Shown: positions 1 to 10,780, counted from the first letter of the stretch. The stretch is 52,819 nt of DNA from Bacteroidota bacterium (GCA_023425865.1 JAFABV010000078.1:1-52819), one strand, 5' to 3'. Translations and numbers: made by a program. The notes: a model not told the origin generated them from the sequence alone.

Positions 1-421
1 CGGGTAACTTATCGGGTAGTCTTAATGGCATATACCAAATACTATATACAATGAAAAAGCCGTGCCGGAAACAACAACCGACACTACATCAGTTTGCAAA
101 GTTAGCAATTAAAAAGGAAATAAAGGAATAAAGCCCCACAAATATAGAAAGCAACGAAGAGCAACGAAGAGTACACTTAACTTACCTTCGCATTTATCCT
201 ACCAAACTGTCTTGCTTCCAACGCTTGGCAGTCTGACCATCGGGAACTGGTACAGGCGCATGCCTTGTACCTTCCAACCTCTTGTCTTAACAGCAGTGCG
301 TCAATTCTGAACTCTACCGCCAGCCAATATAGCTATTGCGCCTCTCGCAGGCAGCAGAAACTTGGACACGCCCCATCAGGGCAGTATGGGAGTGGGCGAT
401 ACACCTCCCCCCATACCCCAC
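1..421. other. Gene-free left end with an outward-facing promoter
   Basis: I see no convincing gene here. On the minus strand a Bacteroidetes -7 box (TAACTTTG) lies at 104-97 and points out of the window. An ATG at 31-29 on the minus strand stays open to the edge, so the first codons of a neighbouring gene may be present, but ten codons are too few to identify it. A 10-bp unit GCAACGAAGA is duplicated in tandem at 151-170. Plus-strand open frames from 265 onward are shadows of the M13 peptidase gene or non-coding. Confidence 0.5.
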
Positions 422-469
422 CAAAAAAAAACGCTCCCCTGCACACTCGCAAAGGGCGTGCAGGGGAGC
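422..469 (-). terminator. Rho-independent terminator of the M13 peptidase gene
   Basis: A perfect 12-bp stem (433-444 with 458-469, arm GCTCCCCTGCAC) has a 13-nt loop. On the minus strand it is followed by a run of T, seen as the A run at 423-431 on the plus strand. It starts about 30 nt after the stop codon of the peptidase gene, which is where a terminator should lie. Confidence 0.9.
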
Positions 470-499
470 AATGTTATGAGAGACGAAGGAGCCGCGGGC

Positions 500-2536
500 T
501 TACCACAGCTGCAGGCGCTCGCTCTCGGGGATGTAGAGCTTGTCGCCTTGCTTCACGCCATAGGCCTCATACCAGGCGTCGATGTGGGGCAAGGCACCGT
601 TCACACGCCACTCGCCGAGGGCGTGCGGGTCGGTCTTCACGCGGTTGCGAATCTCCTTCTCGGTGATGTTCTGCCCCCACACCCCGGCGTAGGCGATGAA
701 GAAGCGCTGGGCAGGCGTAAAGCCGTCGACCGTCTTCAGCGGCTTAGCGGCCGTGGCATTGAGGAAGGCATTGTAAGACACCTGCAGACCACCGTGGTCG
801 GCAAGGTTCTCACCGAGGGTAAAGCGGCCGTTGCTGTGCAGGCCGGGCAGCACCTCTATTGCGTCGAAATAGTCGGAGTAGAGGTTGGCACGCTCCTCAA
901 AGCCCTTGGCATCCTGCGCTGTCCACCAGTCGTGCAGGTTGCCGTCGGCGTCATACTGGCGTCCCTGGTCGTCGAATCCGTGCGTCATCTCGTGACCGAT
1001 CACCACGCCTATGGCACCGTAGTTGAAGGCGGCGTCGGCCTTGGGGTCGAAGAACGGGCGCTGCAGGATACCTGCCGGGAAACAGATCTCGTTGGTCGTG
1101 GGGTTGTAGTAGGCATTCACCGTCTGCGGTGTCATGTGCCACTCGTCGCGGTCGACGGGCTTGCCCGCCTTCTCGGCAATCTCCTTGTCTACGGCAAAGA
1201 TTTGTGTAGCGATCATGTTCTCGTAGAAGCTCTTCGAGGGGTCAACGGTAAGTTTGCTATAGTCGGTCCACTTGTTGGGATAGCCAATCTTCACGTAGAA
1301 CTTGTCGAGCTTGGCATGAGCGTTGGCCTTGGTAGAGTCGCCCATCCACGTCTGTGCGTCGATACGCTGGCCGAGGCTCACCTGCAGGTTGCGCACCAGC
1401 TCTTCCATCATCTTCTTGCTCGAAGCGGGGAAAAAGCGTTCGCAATACATCTTACCCAATGCCTCGCCCATGGCACCCTCCACCTGGTTGGTGGCGCGAC
1501 GCCAGAGAGGGAAGTCTTCCTGGCGTCCCTTCATGGTCTTGCCAAAGAAGTCGAAGTTGGCCTCGCGGATATCATCGCTCAGATAGTTGGCCGACTGCAT
1601 GATGACATCCCACTCCATGAGTGCCTTTACCTCGTCAGCAGTCTGCAGCGCGGCCAGTTTGTCGTATCCGGCGAAGAATGCGGGCTGCCCCACAATCATG
1701 TCCTGTATGTACTTCACGTCGACGCCCTCGGCCTTGGCCATGGCCGCCAAGGGAATGTTGGGATAGTTTTCCTCAAACTCCCTGAGGGTCATCTTGTTGT
1801 AGTTGGCCTGCGGGTCGCGCAGTTCCACATTGCTCTTCGATATCAGGGCCAGCATGGTCTCGAAGCGGAAGATGTCGGCACCCTTGGCCTCGGCCTGTGC
1901 CTGACTGAATCCATATACCTTAAACATCCGCACAATGTGCTTGCGATAAGCCTCGCGCACACTCACCGTAGCGCTGTCGTTGTTCACGTACCAGTCTTTC
2001 TGGCCCAGCGTCAGACCGCCCTGATAGAGCGAGAGGATATTCATCGTCACGTTTTTGTCGTCGGCGCCAAACCATGAGCTGAAGGGCACGCCATACCCTA
2101 TCTTGGCATACTTCAACTTCAGGGCGTTGAGTTCGTCGAGGGTCTTGGCGGCCTCAATCTCATCCAAGAGCGGTTTTACGGGTGCCAGTCCCTCGCGGTT
2201 GCGGCGGTCTTGGTCCATGGCGAGCTTGTAAAAGTCGCTGAGCTTACGCTCGGTGGTACCGTCCTTGTAAGTCTTCTTGGTGAGGTCGGTGAGAATGCTG
2301 TTCACCTGCTTGTTGACGTTTTCCTGCAGCATGTCGAAGCTGCCATAACGACTGTAGGCGGCAGGCAGCGGGTGGAGTTTCTGCCATCCACCCGTGGCAA
2401 ACTGATAGAAGTCATCAGCGGGTTTGGCCGACTTGTCGAGATTTGTCAGGTCGAGCCCCGACTTGCTCTGGCCGTAAGCCCCGGCTACCGGAGCTGCCAC
2501 CATCATCATCATCGGGATGATTTGCTTCATGTTCAT
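500..2536 (-). CDS. M13 family zinc metallopeptidase (neprilysin/PepO type)
   Basis: This 678-residue protein is a secreted or periplasmic peptidase of the neprilysin/PepO family, which cuts small to medium peptides. An N-terminal signal peptide (about residues 1-22, ending in GAYGQ) is followed by the family's long alpha-helical M13_N region. The catalytic part carries the substrate-binding motif NAYYNP, the zinc motif HEMTH near residue 515 and the third ligand in ENLADHGG near residue 575. Length is normal for the family and all catalytic residues are present. It is read after the ABC-F gene on the same strand with a 68-nt gap. I see no clear TAnnTTTG box in that gap, so co-transcription with the ABC-F gene is possible. 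It ends at a strong terminator. The precise substrate cannot be told from sequence. Confidence 0.95.
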   Translation of the reverse strand: MNMKQIIPMMMMVAAPVAGAYGQSKSGLDLTNLDKSAKPADDFYQFATGGWQKLHPLPAAYSRYGSFDMLQENVNKQVNSILTDLTKKTYKDGTTERKLSDFYKLAMDQDRRNREGLAPVKPLLDEIEAAKTLDELNALKLKYAKIGYGVPFSSWFGADDKNVTMNILSLYQGGLTLGQKDWYVNNDSATVSVREAYRKHIVRMFKVYGFSQAQAEAKGADIFRFETMLALISKSNVELRDPQANYNKMTLREFEENYPNIPLAAMAKAEGVDVKYIQDMIVGQPAFFAGYDKLAALQTADEVKALMEWDVIMQSANYLSDDIREANFDFFGKTMKGRQEDFPLWRRATNQVEGAMGEALGKMYCERFFPASSKKMMEELVRNLQVSLGQRIDAQTWMGDSTKANAHAKLDKFYVKIGYPNKWTDYSKLTVDPSKSFYENMIATQIFAVDKEIAEKAGKPVDRDEWHMTPQTVNAYYNPTTNEICFPAGILQRPFFDPKADAAFNYGAIGVVIGHEMTHGFDDQGRQYDADGNLHDWWTAQDAKGFEERANLYSDYFDAIEVLPGLHSNGRFTLGENLADHGGLQVSYNAFLNATAAKPLKTVDGFTPAQRFFIAYAGVWGQNITEKEIRNRVKTDPHALGEWRVNGALPHIDAWYEAYGVKQGDKLYIPESERLQLW

Positions 2537-2604
2537 TGTTTCCTTTATTTAATGTTGATTACTATAATTGTCATTGCGTTGTTCTGAAGATGTGCGCGGC
2601 GGCC

Positions 2605-4551
<1,947 letters not shown>

Positions 4552-4575
4552 CGTTATTGTGAATAATTATAAATG

Positions 4576-4583
4576 CAAAGTTA
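4576..4583 (-). promoter_or_regulatory. Putative -7 promoter box of the ABC-F gene
   Basis: TAACTTTG on the minus strand matches the Bacteroidetes -7 consensus TAnnTTTG and lies 25 nt before the ATG at 4551. No clear -33 TTTG is visible at the usual distance. Confidence 0.6.
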
Positions 4584-4717
4584 CGAAAAAAAGCGCACAC
4601 CGTGACGGTATGCGCATATTAATATAGGTGAAAAAGGGGCTTGGCACCATGCTCTACTGCACCTGCACGCACGGCCTAAAGGCGACCGACGCCACGCCAT
4701 AGAGGCTGAGGGGCAAA

Positions 4718-4807
4718 ATGGTTCTATATAGAAGTATCCGATGGTTCTATATAGAATTATCAGATGGTTTCATATAGAACCATCCGATGGTTTCATATAG
4801 AATTATG
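4718..4807. repeat. 23-bp palindromic tandem repeat, array A (4 units)
   Basis: Four head-to-tail 23-bp units start at 4718, 4741, 4764 and 4787; the last is slightly short. Each contains a near-palindrome around GGTTCTATATAGAACC followed by a short ATCNGAT spacer. The array lies 44 nt after the lrgB stop and about 170 nt before the ABC-F start. From the asymmetric bases its orientation is opposite to the other three arrays in the window. The sequence from 4620 to 4717 is GC-rich and shows no gene. Confidence 0.9.
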
Positions 4808-4850
4808 TTCTCTCCCTGCCCTTATCAGCGCGCCGCCAGGCTGTAGCGGC

Positions 4851-5543
4851 TTAATAAAACATGGCGAACAGGATGGAGCCTAATACCGTGAGGATGCCGC
4901 ACACCACGATCGACAGACCGCTCATGGCGCCTTCGACGGCACCCATCTCCATGGCTTTCACCGTGCCCACGGCGTGCGACGAGCTACCGATGGCAATACC
5001 TTTGGCTATGGGCTCCTCTATCTTGAGCCACTTGAGCACTTTCTCGGCCATGATGTTGCCCAATACACCCGTGACGATAATCGACATGATGGTCACCGAC
5101 ACGTAGCCGCCCAACTCTTCAGACACGCCCATGCCGATGGCCGTGGTCACCGACTTGGCGAGGAAGGTGACGTAGGAGGCATGGTCGAAATGGAAGAGCA
5201 GGGCCAGAAACAGCACCGTCACCAACGACGACAGCACACCGGCCACGATGCCTGCCATGACGGCACGGTAGTTTTTCTTGAGCAGCTCCATCTGCTGGTA
5301 CAGGGGCACGGCAAGGCAAATGGTAGCCGGCGTAAGCATGTAGCTGACGATGTTTGAGCCCGCGGCATAGTCTTTGTACGACACGCCCGAGAGCGCCAGA
5401 AATGCCACCACGAGCACAATGGCCACCAAGAGGGGGTTCATCAGTGCCCATCCGGTCTTGCGCTTGAGCAGCATACCGATGCCGTAGGCGCCCAGGGTGA
5501 GCAACACACCGAAGAATACTGACTGGGTAAACATTTCCTTCAT
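4851..5543 (-). CDS. lrgB: LrgB family membrane protein
   Basis: This 230-residue very hydrophobic protein has six or more predicted membrane helices and the LrgB/CidB/YohK pattern, including the N-terminal hydrophobic pair, the PATICLAVPLYQQ-like segment and the conserved SSHAVGTVKAMEMG stretch near residue 190. In Gram-positive bacteria LrgB works with LrgA in control of murein hydrolase activity and cell lysis, and plant and bacterial relatives export glycolate or pyruvate. In Bacteroidales the role is not settled. It overlaps the upstream lrgA gene by 4 nt, so the two are translationally coupled. Array A of the 23-bp repeat lies just after its stop codon and may form the 3' end of the transcript. 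Confidence 0.92.
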   Translation of the reverse strand: MKEMFTQSVFFGVLLTLGAYGIGMLLKRKTGWALMNPLLVAIVLVVAFLALSGVSYKDYAAGSNIVSYMLTPATICLAVPLYQQMELLKKNYRAVMAGIVAGVLSSLVTVLFLALLFHFDHASYVTFLAKSVTTAIGMGVSEELGGYVSVTIMSIIVTGVLGNIMAEKVLKWLKIEEPIAKGIAIGSSSHAVGTVKAMEMGAVEGAMSGLSIVVCGILTVLGSILFAMFY

Positions 5544-5917
5544 GCCTCAGCCTCCTTTCCTTCTTGGCCTTTACGGCTGCGGCGTATGGCCCACTGGGTC
5601 ACCAAGCCTGCCACGCCCATCACCACAAGGGTGCTGACCACGGTAATGACGGTGTAGGGAATGATGGCACTCACGATGTTCTGCCACGAATCGATGAGTC
5701 CGGCGGCGGCAGGAACAAAGATGACTGGCATCACGCCGAGCATGAATGCCGTCACCTCGCGAACGTCGCCCACCTTCACCCACTTGAGCTCGAGGGCCAC
5801 AAACAACAAGATGATGCCGTAGATGCTGGCTGAGATAGGTACGGGTATCAGCCAGTGCAGCACTTCGCCGATGAAGGCGATGCCTATAATGATAAGAAAC
5901 TGGAATACGTACTTCAT
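5540..5917 (-). CDS. lrgA: LrgA/CidA family membrane protein
   Basis: This 125-residue protein has four predicted membrane helices and the usual LrgA length. The loop ELKWVKVGDVRE followed by a helix with FVPAAAGLIDSW is typical of the family. LrgA/CidA proteins are holin-like and act together with LrgB, whose gene follows with a 4-nt overlap. The C-terminus is rich in arginine, lysine and glutamate and should lie in the cytoplasm. The gene starts 9 nt after the cytidylate-kinase-like gene, so all three are probably on one mRNA. The link to lysis is family knowledge; a metabolite-transport role is equally possible. Confidence 0.9.
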   Translation of the reverse strand: MKYVFQFLIIIGIAFIGEVLHWLIPVPISASIYGIILLFVALELKWVKVGDVREVTAFMLGVMPVIFVPAAAGLIDSWQNIVSAIIPYTVITVVSTLVVMGVAGLVTQWAIRRSRKGQEGKEAEA

Positions 5918-5926
5918 GGGCGCTGC

Positions 5927-6520
5927 TTACTTGGTTTGACTATGGGCAGGCAGCGTGCTGTCTACATAATGTTCGATGATACGCACGGTGTCGTCGATGG
6001 TGAGTCGGCAACTGTCTAAGCAGAGGTCGTAGTCGTTGGCGTTGCCCCAGGTCAACCCGGTGTGGTAACGGTGATAGGCCTTGCGGTGGTCATCATGCTC
6101 CTGGGCATAGCGGCGTGCCTGTGCCAGGCTGAGGTGCTCCTCGTTCTCGATATTGCTGACGCGCTTGTTGAGGTCGCCCTTGAGAAATACCGACACCAGG
6201 TCGGGGCGCTTGCGGAAGATGTAGTTGCCGCATCGGCCTATGATGATACAGTCTTCGTCGCCTATCATGTTGGCCAGTATCTCAAGCGTTTTCTCATGTC
6301 TGCGACCCGTGAGCGAACCGTAATCGGTGGAGATGGCAAACATCAACTCGTCTGCCGGACGCTCTTCAAAAAAGTCGTCCATCTCTGGAAGGAAGCCTTT
6401 CTTCTCGGCCATGTCCCTGAGGGTCTGGCGTGTATAGAACGGCACTCCGTAATAACCGGCCAGCTGCTCTCCCACATGGAGGGCACCGCAGCCAGTTTGT
6501 CGTGCAATGGTGATAATCAT
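5927..6520 (-). CDS. Cytidylate kinase-like family protein
   Basis: This 197-residue cytoplasmic protein belongs to the Cytidylate_kin2 group, a P-loop kinase family related to but distinct from CMP kinase. It starts MIITIARQTGCGALHVGEQLA, where the altered P-loop lies at about residues 6-14. Further on it has IIGRCGNYIF near residue 98 and an arginine-rich lid segment (RRYAQEHDDHRKAYH), followed by CLDSCRLTIDD. Its substrate is unknown. It is the first gene of an apparent operon with lrgA and lrgB, with a -7 box about 125 nt upstream, which leaves a leader of more than 100 nt. The pairing suggests that a nucleotide-handling function is tied to the LrgAB membrane system, but that is inference. 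Confidence 0.85.
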   Translation of the reverse strand: MIITIARQTGCGALHVGEQLAGYYGVPFYTRQTLRDMAEKKGFLPEMDDFFEERPADELMFAISTDYGSLTGRRHEKTLEILANMIGDEDCIIIGRCGNYIFRKRPDLVSVFLKGDLNKRVSNIENEEHLSLAQARRYAQEHDDHRKAYHRYHTGLTWGNANDYDLCLDSCRLTIDDTVRIIEHYVDSTLPAHSQTK

Positions 6521-6643
6521 GTCCTTAATGTGTTATTCTGTATACAATATGCTCCATGAGCCTCGTGTAACCGTGTAGGCGTATGCACGGCGAAGGGCAT
6601 GCGCGCCCCACGCCTCATGCCGCATACCTGCCGGCTTGCGCTG

Positions 6644-6651
6644 CAAAGGTA
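6644..6651 (-). promoter_or_regulatory. Putative -7 box of the cytidylate-kinase-like/lrgAB operon
   Basis: TACCTTTG on the minus strand matches TAnnTTTG. It sits directly beside the terminator hairpin of the preceding rmuC transcript, about 125 nt before the first start codon. Confidence 0.5.
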
Positions 6652-6652
6652 C

Positions 6653-6692
6653 AAAAAGCCGACGGAGCAGCGGCTCCGTCGGCCCACTTTTT
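6653..6692. terminator. Bidirectional hairpin terminator after rmuC
   Basis: A perfect 11-bp stem (6658-6668 with 6673-6683) with loop AGCG is flanked by five A on the left and five T on the right. It can stop transcription in either direction. It is the likely end of the rmuC transcript, 106 nt after that stop codon. Confidence 0.85.
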
Positions 6693-6798
6693 ATTGCCGA
6701 AGACGGGGTTTGATTGATATAAGTTAAGACGGAGGGTGGCCGCGGCATGGCATGAGACCGTGGCGCGCGCGTCGCAGCCCCCTGCCCCACGTCTATGC

Positions 6799-8232
6799 TC
6801 ATTCCTCGGTGAGCATATCTAACTCGCCCATCTGCGGTATGGGTTGGTTGGCCGACTCCTTCACGCCGAGTTGCTTCAGCTCGTTGGCCTTCTGCACGAT
6901 GCTCTGCCGCCCGGTGTAGGCCTTGGCATAAGCGTCGTCGTAGTCGCGCGACAAGGTGTCGATGTCGCGCTTCACCTTGTCAAAGCGCTTCACAAACTCG
7001 CCCACCCGCTTGAGCATTTCCTCGGCCAGGCCGTAGATGCGCTGCTGGTTCTCACTCTGCGCATACTGCCGCCAGGCTATCTCTATCATCTTGAGAATGG
7101 CCATGAGGTTTTGCTGCGAGGTGATGAATACGCGCTTGTCGAAGGCGTCGCTCCACAGGCGCTTGTCGGTGGCCAAGGCCAATTGCAGGGCGCCCTCGTG
7201 GGGCACGAACATGATGACGAAGTCGATGGCGCGACGGGGCGGCTTGACGTAGCTGCTGTAGTCTTTCTTCGAGAGGTTGGTAAACTGCGTGCGCACGCTG
7301 CGCACCAGGTCGTCGGCGTATTTCTTCTTGAGCACGTCGTTGTCGGTGTTGACCCACTGCTCGTAGGCCTCTATCGACATTTTGGCGTCGATGACCACAT
7401 CCTCGTTCTTGGGATAATGCAGTATGACATCGGGAATCATGCGCCGCCCGCTGTCGTCGTTGGTCAGCACGTGGCCCTTGTCGTCGGTGAGGGCTTGCTG
7501 CACGTCGTAGTTTACGCCCTCCTTGAATCCGTTCTGCTCCAATATCTCGGTGAGTATCAGCTCTCCCCAGTTGCCCTGTATCTTGTTTCCGCCGCGCATC
7601 ACGTTGGTGAGCCGCGTGGCCGTGGTGTCGATGCGCTCGGTCTGCTTGGCCATCTGCTCGAGCTTCTCGGTGAGCGTAGCGGTGTTTTTGTTGGTGGCCT
7701 CCTTGGTGGTGTCGATGGCCTGCCGCAACTGGCTGATGTTCTCCTTCAGGGGTGCCGTGAGAGTCTCCATGGCCTCGGTGTTCTGGTTCTTCAGCTTGTC
7801 GGTGGTCTGGTCAAGCACCCGTGTGGCGAGGTTCTGAAACTGCTCTTTCACGGTTTCCAACTGTGCGGCAAACTGCTGCTGCAGCTGCGCCTCGCGACGC
7901 TGCTGCTGTTCGCGGCGGTCGGCCTCAGCCTGCTGCTCGCGCTGTCGGCGTGCCTCGGCCTCGTCGTCGTGCTGCCTGCGCTCGGTGGCGAGCTGTGCCT
8001 CGGCGGCGCTGAGCGACATGCGTGCCGTGGTGAGCTGCTGCTGCAGGTCGCGGCAGTCGTCGTTCAGGGCGTCGAGCCGCCCTTGCATATCGGCACGGGC
8101 ATGGGCCTCGGCCTCTGTTTGCTGGCGCGACACCAGCAGGTCGGCCTCCACCGACTTCTTCTTGCCTTGCAGCCACAGGTAGGCCAGCAGGCTCCCTACC
8201 ACCACTCCGATGATGAGATAAATGATTTCCAT
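6799..8232 (-). CDS. rmuC: DNA recombination protein RmuC
   Basis: The 477-residue protein begins MEIIYLIIGVVVGSLLAYLW, a single membrane anchor. A long glutamine- and arginine-rich coiled coil follows (about 25-170), then the conserved RmuC nuclease-like core with GNKIQGNWGE, GRRMIPDVILHYP, VVIDAKMS and FVPHEGALQLAL. RmuC proteins limit DNA inversions and rearrangements in E. coli and carry a PD-(D/E)xK-like fold; the VVIDAKMS strand is the expected catalytic segment. I chose the ATG at 8232 because it gives the normal anchor at the N-terminus. An upstream in-frame start at 8316 lies before the -7 box at 8304-8311 and cannot be used from that promoter. The gene is a single unit between two terminators. 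Confidence 0.93.
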   Translation of the reverse strand: MEIIYLIIGVVVGSLLAYLWLQGKKKSVEADLLVSRQQTEAEAHARADMQGRLDALNDDCRDLQQQLTTARMSLSAAEAQLATERRQHDDEAEARRQREQQAEADRREQQQRREAQLQQQFAAQLETVKEQFQNLATRVLDQTTDKLKNQNTEAMETLTAPLKENISQLRQAIDTTKEATNKNTATLTEKLEQMAKQTERIDTTATRLTNVMRGGNKIQGNWGELILTEILEQNGFKEGVNYDVQQALTDDKGHVLTNDDSGRRMIPDVILHYPKNEDVVIDAKMSIEAYEQWVNTDNDVLKKKYADDLVRSVRTQFTNLSKKDYSSYVKPPRRAIDFVIMFVPHEGALQLALATDKRLWSDAFDKRVFITSQQNLMAILKMIEIAWRQYAQSENQQRIYGLAEEMLKRVGEFVKRFDKVKRDIDTLSRDYDDAYAKAYTGRQSIVQKANELKQLGVKESANQPIPQMGELDMLTEE

Positions 8233-8303
8233 ACGCGTAGATATACTGTTTGTCGTTTGCCAGACAAGCCTCCCTATGGGCTGGGGCGCGCTGTCCGGTA
8301 AAG

Positions 8304-8311
8304 CAAAGTTA
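8304..8311 (-). promoter_or_regulatory. Putative -7 box of rmuC
   Basis: TAACTTTG on the minus strand, 71 nt before the chosen rmuC ATG. It decides against the longer rmuC reading frame. Confidence 0.6.
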
Positions 8312-8312
8312 G

Positions 8313-8356
8313 GCAAAAAAAACGGGAAGAGCCCCCTCCCCGCCCTGTTTTTTTGG
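8313..8356 (-). terminator. Probable terminator of the MATE gene
   Basis: An A run followed by CGGG is almost complementary to CCCTG followed by a T run, across a pyrimidine-rich loop. The stem has one mismatch. It lies about 50 nt after the MATE stop codon and overlaps the rmuC promoter area. Confidence 0.5.
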
Positions 8357-8407
8357 CGTTTGGCCTTGGCTTATCGGCCATCGGCCATGGCGTGGCGAGG
8401 GTAGCGG

Positions 8408-9739
8408 TCAGGCGGTATGCTCTCTCCACAGCCCTCGTTGCCACCTGCGAGAGATGATGAGGTGTTGCATCAATCCGCGCATGGCGAGGTAGAGAATGAA
8501 GGCCAACCAAAGGAAATGGTTGAGCGGAAGAGCGGCAGTGGGGCCGAGCAATCGCTCGCCCACGAAGAAGACGAGGAAGAACAAAGCCGTGGCTGCCACG
8601 CTCGACACGAGCATGCCGCGGGTGGCGGTGAGGCCAATGAAGATGCCGTCGTAGACGAAGGCGGCCATGCCCGACACCGGAATGAGGCACGCCCAGAAGA
8701 AATAATCGGTGGCGGCAGCCACGACACGGCCGTCGGAGGTGAGCAGACCAAGGAAGCCGTGGCCGCCGATGACATAGGCCGAGGTAAAGGCCACGACCAT
8801 CATCACGCCCCACAGCAGCAACCGGCGCACGGTGGCGAGCAGGGCATGACGGTCGCCCGCTCCCCAGGCCTTGCCCGCCAGGGCCTCGCCCGCGAAGGCG
8901 AAGCCGTCCATGACATAGCTGAAAAGGGTGAAGAAGGTCATCAGCAGGGTGTTGACAGCCAAGGTCATATCGCCCTGACGGGCACCTGCCGAGGTGAAGA
9001 AGAGATTGACGGCCACTAAGCAAACCGTGCGCAAGAAGATGTCGCGGTTGACGGTAAAGAACGACGACCAGGTCACCGTTAGCGTCGGCTCCAAGCCTCC
9101 CGAAGGCACAGACAACCGTCGGCGCAACCACAACGCCAAGGCAAAGCCGCTCCACTGCGCCACCAAGGTGCCTAAGGCCACGCCCTCAATCTTCAGACCG
9201 GCGCCGAAGACCAGTGCCACCGACACGATGATATTCACCACATTCTGCGCGATGGCCACCACCATCGGCACGCGGGTGTTCTGCATTCCGACAAACCATC
9301 CGTTGAGACTATACAGTCCCAGCATGGCGGGGGCACCCCAGATGACGATATTAAAATAGGTGGTGACAAGGGGCACCACCTGCGGCGAAGGGTGAATGAG
9401 GGTGAGGGTGAGCCACCGCAGCGGCAACTGCAATGCCAGCATGACCATGGCTATGCCCACGCCCACGGTGAGCGAACGGCGGAGCAACAGCCTCACCAAA
9501 TGGCCGTCGCCGCGGCCAAGGGCCTGCGCGGTCATGCCACTGGTGCCCATGCGCAGAAAGCCAAACAGCCAGTAGAGCACATTAAAGATCATCGTGCCCA
9601 CGGCGATGGCGGCAATATAGCGCGCTGAGCCGAGGTGCCCCACTATGGTGAGGTCGACCAATCCCAGCAATGGCACGGTGATATTACTCACGATACTGGG
9701 TATGGCCAATTTCAATATGTCGCTGTCGATGGGACGCAT
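8408..9739 (-). CDS. MATE family efflux transporter (DinF-like)
   Basis: This 443-residue inner-membrane protein has twelve predicted helices in two similar halves, as in MATE exporters, which expel organic cations and drugs in exchange for Na+ or H+. The start MRPIDSDILKLAIPSIVSNI is typical of the DinF branch, and LFGFLRMGTSGMTAQALG in the first half and LGLYSLNGWFVGMQNT in the middle fit the family. The start at 9739 is preferred over the in-frame ATG at 9772 because a -7 box (TACCTTTG) lies at 9767-9760, between the two. The gene is divergent from the patatin operon and appears to be transcribed alone. The substrate is unknown. Confidence 0.92.
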   Translation of the reverse strand: MRPIDSDILKLAIPSIVSNITVPLLGLVDLTIVGHLGSARYIAAIAVGTMIFNVLYWLFGFLRMGTSGMTAQALGRGDGHLVRLLLRRSLTVGVGIAMVMLALQLPLRWLTLTLIHPSPQVVPLVTTYFNIVIWGAPAMLGLYSLNGWFVGMQNTRVPMVVAIAQNVVNIIVSVALVFGAGLKIEGVALGTLVAQWSGFALALWLRRRLSVPSGGLEPTLTVTWSSFFTVNRDIFLRTVCLVAVNLFFTSAGARQGDMTLAVNTLLMTFFTLFSYVMDGFAFAGEALAGKAWGAGDRHALLATVRRLLLWGVMMVVAFTSAYVIGGHGFLGLLTSDGRVVAAATDYFFWACLIPVSGMAAFVYDGIFIGLTATRGMLVSSVAATALFFLVFFVGERLLGPTAALPLNHFLWLAFILYLAMRGLMQHLIISRRWQRGLWREHTA

Positions 9740-9759
9740 AGGTTCTGCTTTTTCACCCA

Positions 9760-9767
9760 CAAAGGTA
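9760..9767 (-). promoter_or_regulatory. Putative -7 box of the MATE gene
   Basis: TACCTTTG on the minus strand 21 nt before the ATG at 9739, giving a leader of only about 10-15 nt. Confidence 0.65.
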
Positions 9768-9875
9768 ACCAAAAGCTGGCAGCCCGCACCATGAAATGGC
9801 TGTAATCTGCCGCTGACAACTGTATTTATTCCATGAATCTTACGCCAAAACGATGCTTATCTCAACGATTCTGCA

Positions 9876-9883
9876 TACCTTTG
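9876..9883 (+). promoter_or_regulatory. Putative -7 box of the patatin/GH25 operon
   Basis: TACCTTTG on the plus strand, 18 nt before the ATG at 9902. It is divergent from the MATE promoter 109 nt away. Confidence 0.65.
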
Positions 9884-9901
9884 CAGTAAAATATCATTCC
9901 T

Positions 9902-10780
9902 ATGGAAGTAACCCAACAACCTGTGGCAGACCAGGGGCTTGGCCTTGTGCTCGAGGGCGGCGCCCTGCGTGGTCTATTCACGGCCGGCGTCATCGACGTG
10001 ATGATGGAGAGGGGCGTATATCCCGACGGACTCATTGGGGTGTCGGCAGGCGCCGCCTTCGGCTGTAACATGAAGAGCCGACAGCCCGGACGGGCGCTGC
10101 GATACAACAAACGCTTTGCCCACGAGTGGCGCTACTGCTCCCTGCGCTCGCTCATCCTGACGGGCGATATGTTCGGTGGGGAGTTTTGCTACCGGCGTGT
10201 TCCCGACGAGCTTGACATCTTCGACAAGCAGGCGTTCAACGATAGCCCGATGAAGTTTTATGCCGTATGTACCGACGTGGACACGGGCCAGGCCGTATAT
10301 AAGCAGCTGCAGGAAGCCGACAAGGACTTCTATCAGTGGATAAGGGCGTCGGCCTCCATGCCCTTGGCGGCAAAGATTGTGCACATCAACGGGCAGCGGC
10401 TGCTCGACGGGGGCATTGCCGACTCCATTCCCCTGCGCTATTTCCAAAGCATCGGCTACCGCCGCAACATCGTGGTGCTCACCCAGCCACGCGACTATGT
10501 GAAGGCGCCCACCAAGATGCGGCCGCTCATCAACTTCATGCTGCGACGCCACCCTCGCTTTACCGAGGCATCCGACAGCCGGCATATCATGTACAACGAG
10601 GAGCTCGAATATCTCCGCCGGGAGGAGAAGGCGGGACGCGCATGGGTGCTGGCACCCGAATCGAAGCTGCCCATAGACCATGTGTCGCACGACACCGACA
10701 TCATGGACGAGGTGTACCGGCAAGGCCGTAAGGCGATAGAACAACGATGGGATGAGCTGATGGCATTTATCAAGGCATGA
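9902..10780 (+). CDS. Patatin-like phospholipase family protein
   Basis: This 292-residue protein is a serine lipid acyl hydrolase of the patatin family. The oxyanion-hole glycines (LEGGALRG, residues 17-24), the nucleophile elbow GVSAG (46-50, Ser48) and the catalytic aspartate in LLDGGIADSIPL near residue 171 are all present, so the Ser-Asp dyad is intact. There is no signal peptide, so it should act in the cytoplasm or on the inner leaflet of the membrane. It resembles the YjjU/RssA-like bacterial patatins in size. It is the first gene of a trio; its stop overlaps the next start by 4 nt. The lipid substrate is unknown. Confidence 0.92.
   Translation: MEVTQQPVADQGLGLVLEGGALRGLFTAGVIDVMMERGVYPDGLIGVSAGAAFGCNMKSRQPGRALRYNKRFAHEWRYCSLRSLILTGDMFGGEFCYRRVPDELDIFDKQAFNDSPMKFYAVCTDVDTGQAVYKQLQEADKDFYQWIRASASMPLAAKIVHINGQRLLDGGIADSIPLRYFQSIGYRRNIVVLTQPRDYVKAPTKMRPLINFMLRRHPRFTEASDSRHIMYNEELEYLRREEKAGRAWVLAPESKLPIDHVSHDTDIMDEVYRQGRKAIEQRWDELMAFIKA

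Noticed and set aside
362..2077. A 571-codon open frame opposite the M13 peptidase gene
   Set aside because: It is the GC-driven mirror of a clear peptidase gene, with no family features and no promoter. The same holds for long frames opposite rmuC (6844-8301), the tubulin-like gene (18182-19336) and fkp (42375-43217 in another frame).
4718..4807. Repeat arrays as CRISPR
   Set aside because: The 23-bp units are directly adjacent with no unique spacers, and there are no cas genes.
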